A DNA stretch of 64,000 bases from Neostapfia colusana (lineage: Eukaryota; Streptophyta; Magnoliopsida; Poales; Poaceae): NCBI GenBank assembly GCA_030760725.1, contig JASWHV010000003.1, forward strand, positions 65,057,264 through 65,121,263. The letters run 5' to 3'. Both the position numbers and the translations under genes were made by a program. Position 1 is the stretch's first letter, and every line of letters begins with the position of its first letter. Below, one piece after another: positions 62,877 through 64,000 of the stretch. The notes beneath the pieces were generated by a model. The model saw nothing but the letters and a program-made list of their open reading frames with translations. It had not been told where the DNA came from and made no database searches.

Positions 62877-63489
62877 TTTTCTAGCATTATTTTATCTCCT
62901 ATGTCAAAAAAACATCCAAAAAATTTTCGAACTGTTTTTGTGACATACGGTATGTTGTAACTTATAATCTAATAAAATTTTATCATCAAACATTTTATGT
63001 ACATAGAGAAACAAAAAATTGAAATCTCACAAATCGATGAATCGAACCAATCTAAATAGTTCTGAGGAGTAAAAGAGAATTTGTCACCAACATGTTCCAT
63101 GGCATAAAAGAGGACGTTAGCGTCATGCATTGGTCCCGGTTGAAGCATAGTGCACCACTTACTACTAGCATGGTAAAGTCACGGAGTGGGAGCCCAATCG
63201 GTTGATCAACAACGTGGAATTTATCAATGTTGGACGAAGTGAGATGGTGCAATTGTACAAACTGAAAATTTTGCTAGAGGATGATCTAGAAACGTGGAAT
63301 TTACTGTAGGACATTACTCCTTTGCTTGTTTGCCAATGGACACTTTTCAACTGTATTAGTTTGCTTATGTACACCACGACGTCATGGGCCTGCACGTCCG
63401 TCTAAGGCGTGTCATGCGGTGGAGTAGTTGTCCAGTAAAATTCTCTCTCCTCCTTCAGCTCAGATATTCATATTCTACTACAAGCGGTG
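62877..63489. other. Unassigned A/T-rich sequence
   Basis: No ORF with a recognisable product, no RNA gene and no repeat seen. It may be the pre-insertion flank of Tat-2. A duplicated 'aacgtggaattta' occurs at about 63210 and 63291. Confidence 0.4.
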
Positions 63490-63725
63490 TCCATGCGCAA
63501 ATTGGTACTCCGAGTTGGTCAAAGTCAAAAAAATTCACATTGAACAGGTTTGTAGAAAAAATATTAATTTTTGTAACATAGCATTAGATTTATCATGACT
63601 TGTATTTTAATAATATATTTATTTTGTGTGATATATGTTAATATTTTCTTATAAACTTGAATAAAATTAAATTAGTTTCATTTTGACCAACTTAAAAAAT
63701 AAACCTCACGTACAATAAAGGAGAT
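63490..63725. repeat. Stowaway-like MITE remnant
   Basis: 'gagttggtcaaagtc' near 63510 and 'tttgaccaactt' near 63690 form inverted repeats around an A/T-rich core ('agatttatcatga', 'tataaacttgaa'), the familiar pattern of grass Stowaway elements. Terminal CTCCCTCCGT and TA duplications are not preserved, so this is a degenerate copy or a relative. Confidence 0.45.
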
Positions 63726-64000
63726 CCACGGTCAGACTTAAAAAAGTAGTGTTCTCCAGTAAATTCTACAGAGTGTCTCCTAGCAAATTCCTCCTCGGAG
63801 TCAGCACAGGTCCCCGTCCCAACCCCGCGTTCTCAGAGCTGGAACATGCATGCAGTCCCTGGCTGGCTGCTGTCAGTGTCGCTGTACGAACGCATGATGC
63901 TGGATCCAGCCCATCCAGCGGTACGAACGGTGGGAAATTTATGTTACTCGTATTCACGTTAACCTCCAGGACGGACGGACGGAAAACAGCCGCCTTCGCG
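63726..64000. other. Unassigned sequence at window end
   Basis: No coding, RNA or repeat feature recognised. Base composition rises to moderate GC towards the end; this could be the edge of another repeat or of a gene-proximal region. Confidence 0.3.

Noticed and set aside
1..64000. CRISPR array, tRNA or ordinary plant genes
   Set aside because: No regularly spaced repeats with unique spacers. The only tRNA-related sequences are primer-binding sites. Every substantial open frame belongs to a transposable element.

Overview
The window looks like intergenic, repeat-packed chromatin of a grass (Poaceae). I see no ordinary host gene. Almost every stretch is a transposable element or a fragment of one. 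The evidence for a grass is the mix of families: Sirevirus-type Ty1/copia elements whose LTRs are full of CCGGACTAGTCCGG palindromes, long-LTR Tekay/Del chromoviruses with an extra ORF before gag, Tat-lineage Ty3/gypsy elements with an antisense ORF and GC-rich G-box arrays, a Cassandra TRIM carrying 5S-rRNA-like sequence, a hAT element and a Stowaway-like remnant. The species cannot be named from this.

Layout. 1-1273 is a minus-oriented gypsy LTR fragment. 1274-12143 is a decayed minus-strand Tat element (Tat-1): 3' LTR with tandem array, spliced antisense ORF, integrase, RNase H, RT, protease, gag, and a 94-bp stub of its 5' LTR. 12144-13260 is another G-box array with a TATA box. 13266-13917 is the end of a plus-oriented gypsy LTR. 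13918-56321 is an outer Sirevirus (minus strand, 3' end missing). It is split inside gag by an inner Sirevirus, 19025-54598, with matching AAAAG target duplications. The inner copy is itself split by a Cassandra TRIM (23908-24650), by chromovirus F (25197-37683, CTGCT duplications), and by chromovirus E fused to an inverted LTR fragment G (39892-51414). 56322-62876 is a second Tat fragment (Tat-2), split by a hAT element (58007-62022). The remainder to 64000 is mostly unannotatable, with one MITE-like remnant.

Relative age follows the nesting. By eye, LTR pairs differ by roughly 3% in the inner Sirevirus and in E, but only about 0.45% in F. F is the one apparently intact element: it has both LTRs, PBS, PPT and TATA box, an unbroken 1489-codon gag-pol ending in a chromodomain, and an unbroken 259-codon ORF upstream of gag.

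The most striking observation is that upstream ORF (called orf0 here). Its first 24 residues align without gaps to the N-terminal tail of histone H3, including an identical TARKSTGG that contains the Lys9/Ser10 site at the same residue number as in H3. The Lys4 and Lys14 positions are replaced by Ile and Arg. The same element encodes an integrase with a C-terminal chromodomain, the kind of module that reads H3K9 methylation. A short ATG-free LTR leader with a 5' splice site, and AG acceptors directly abutting the orf0 and gag start codons, suggest the two proteins come from alternatively spliced mRNAs. The motif and splice signals are also present in the older copy E.
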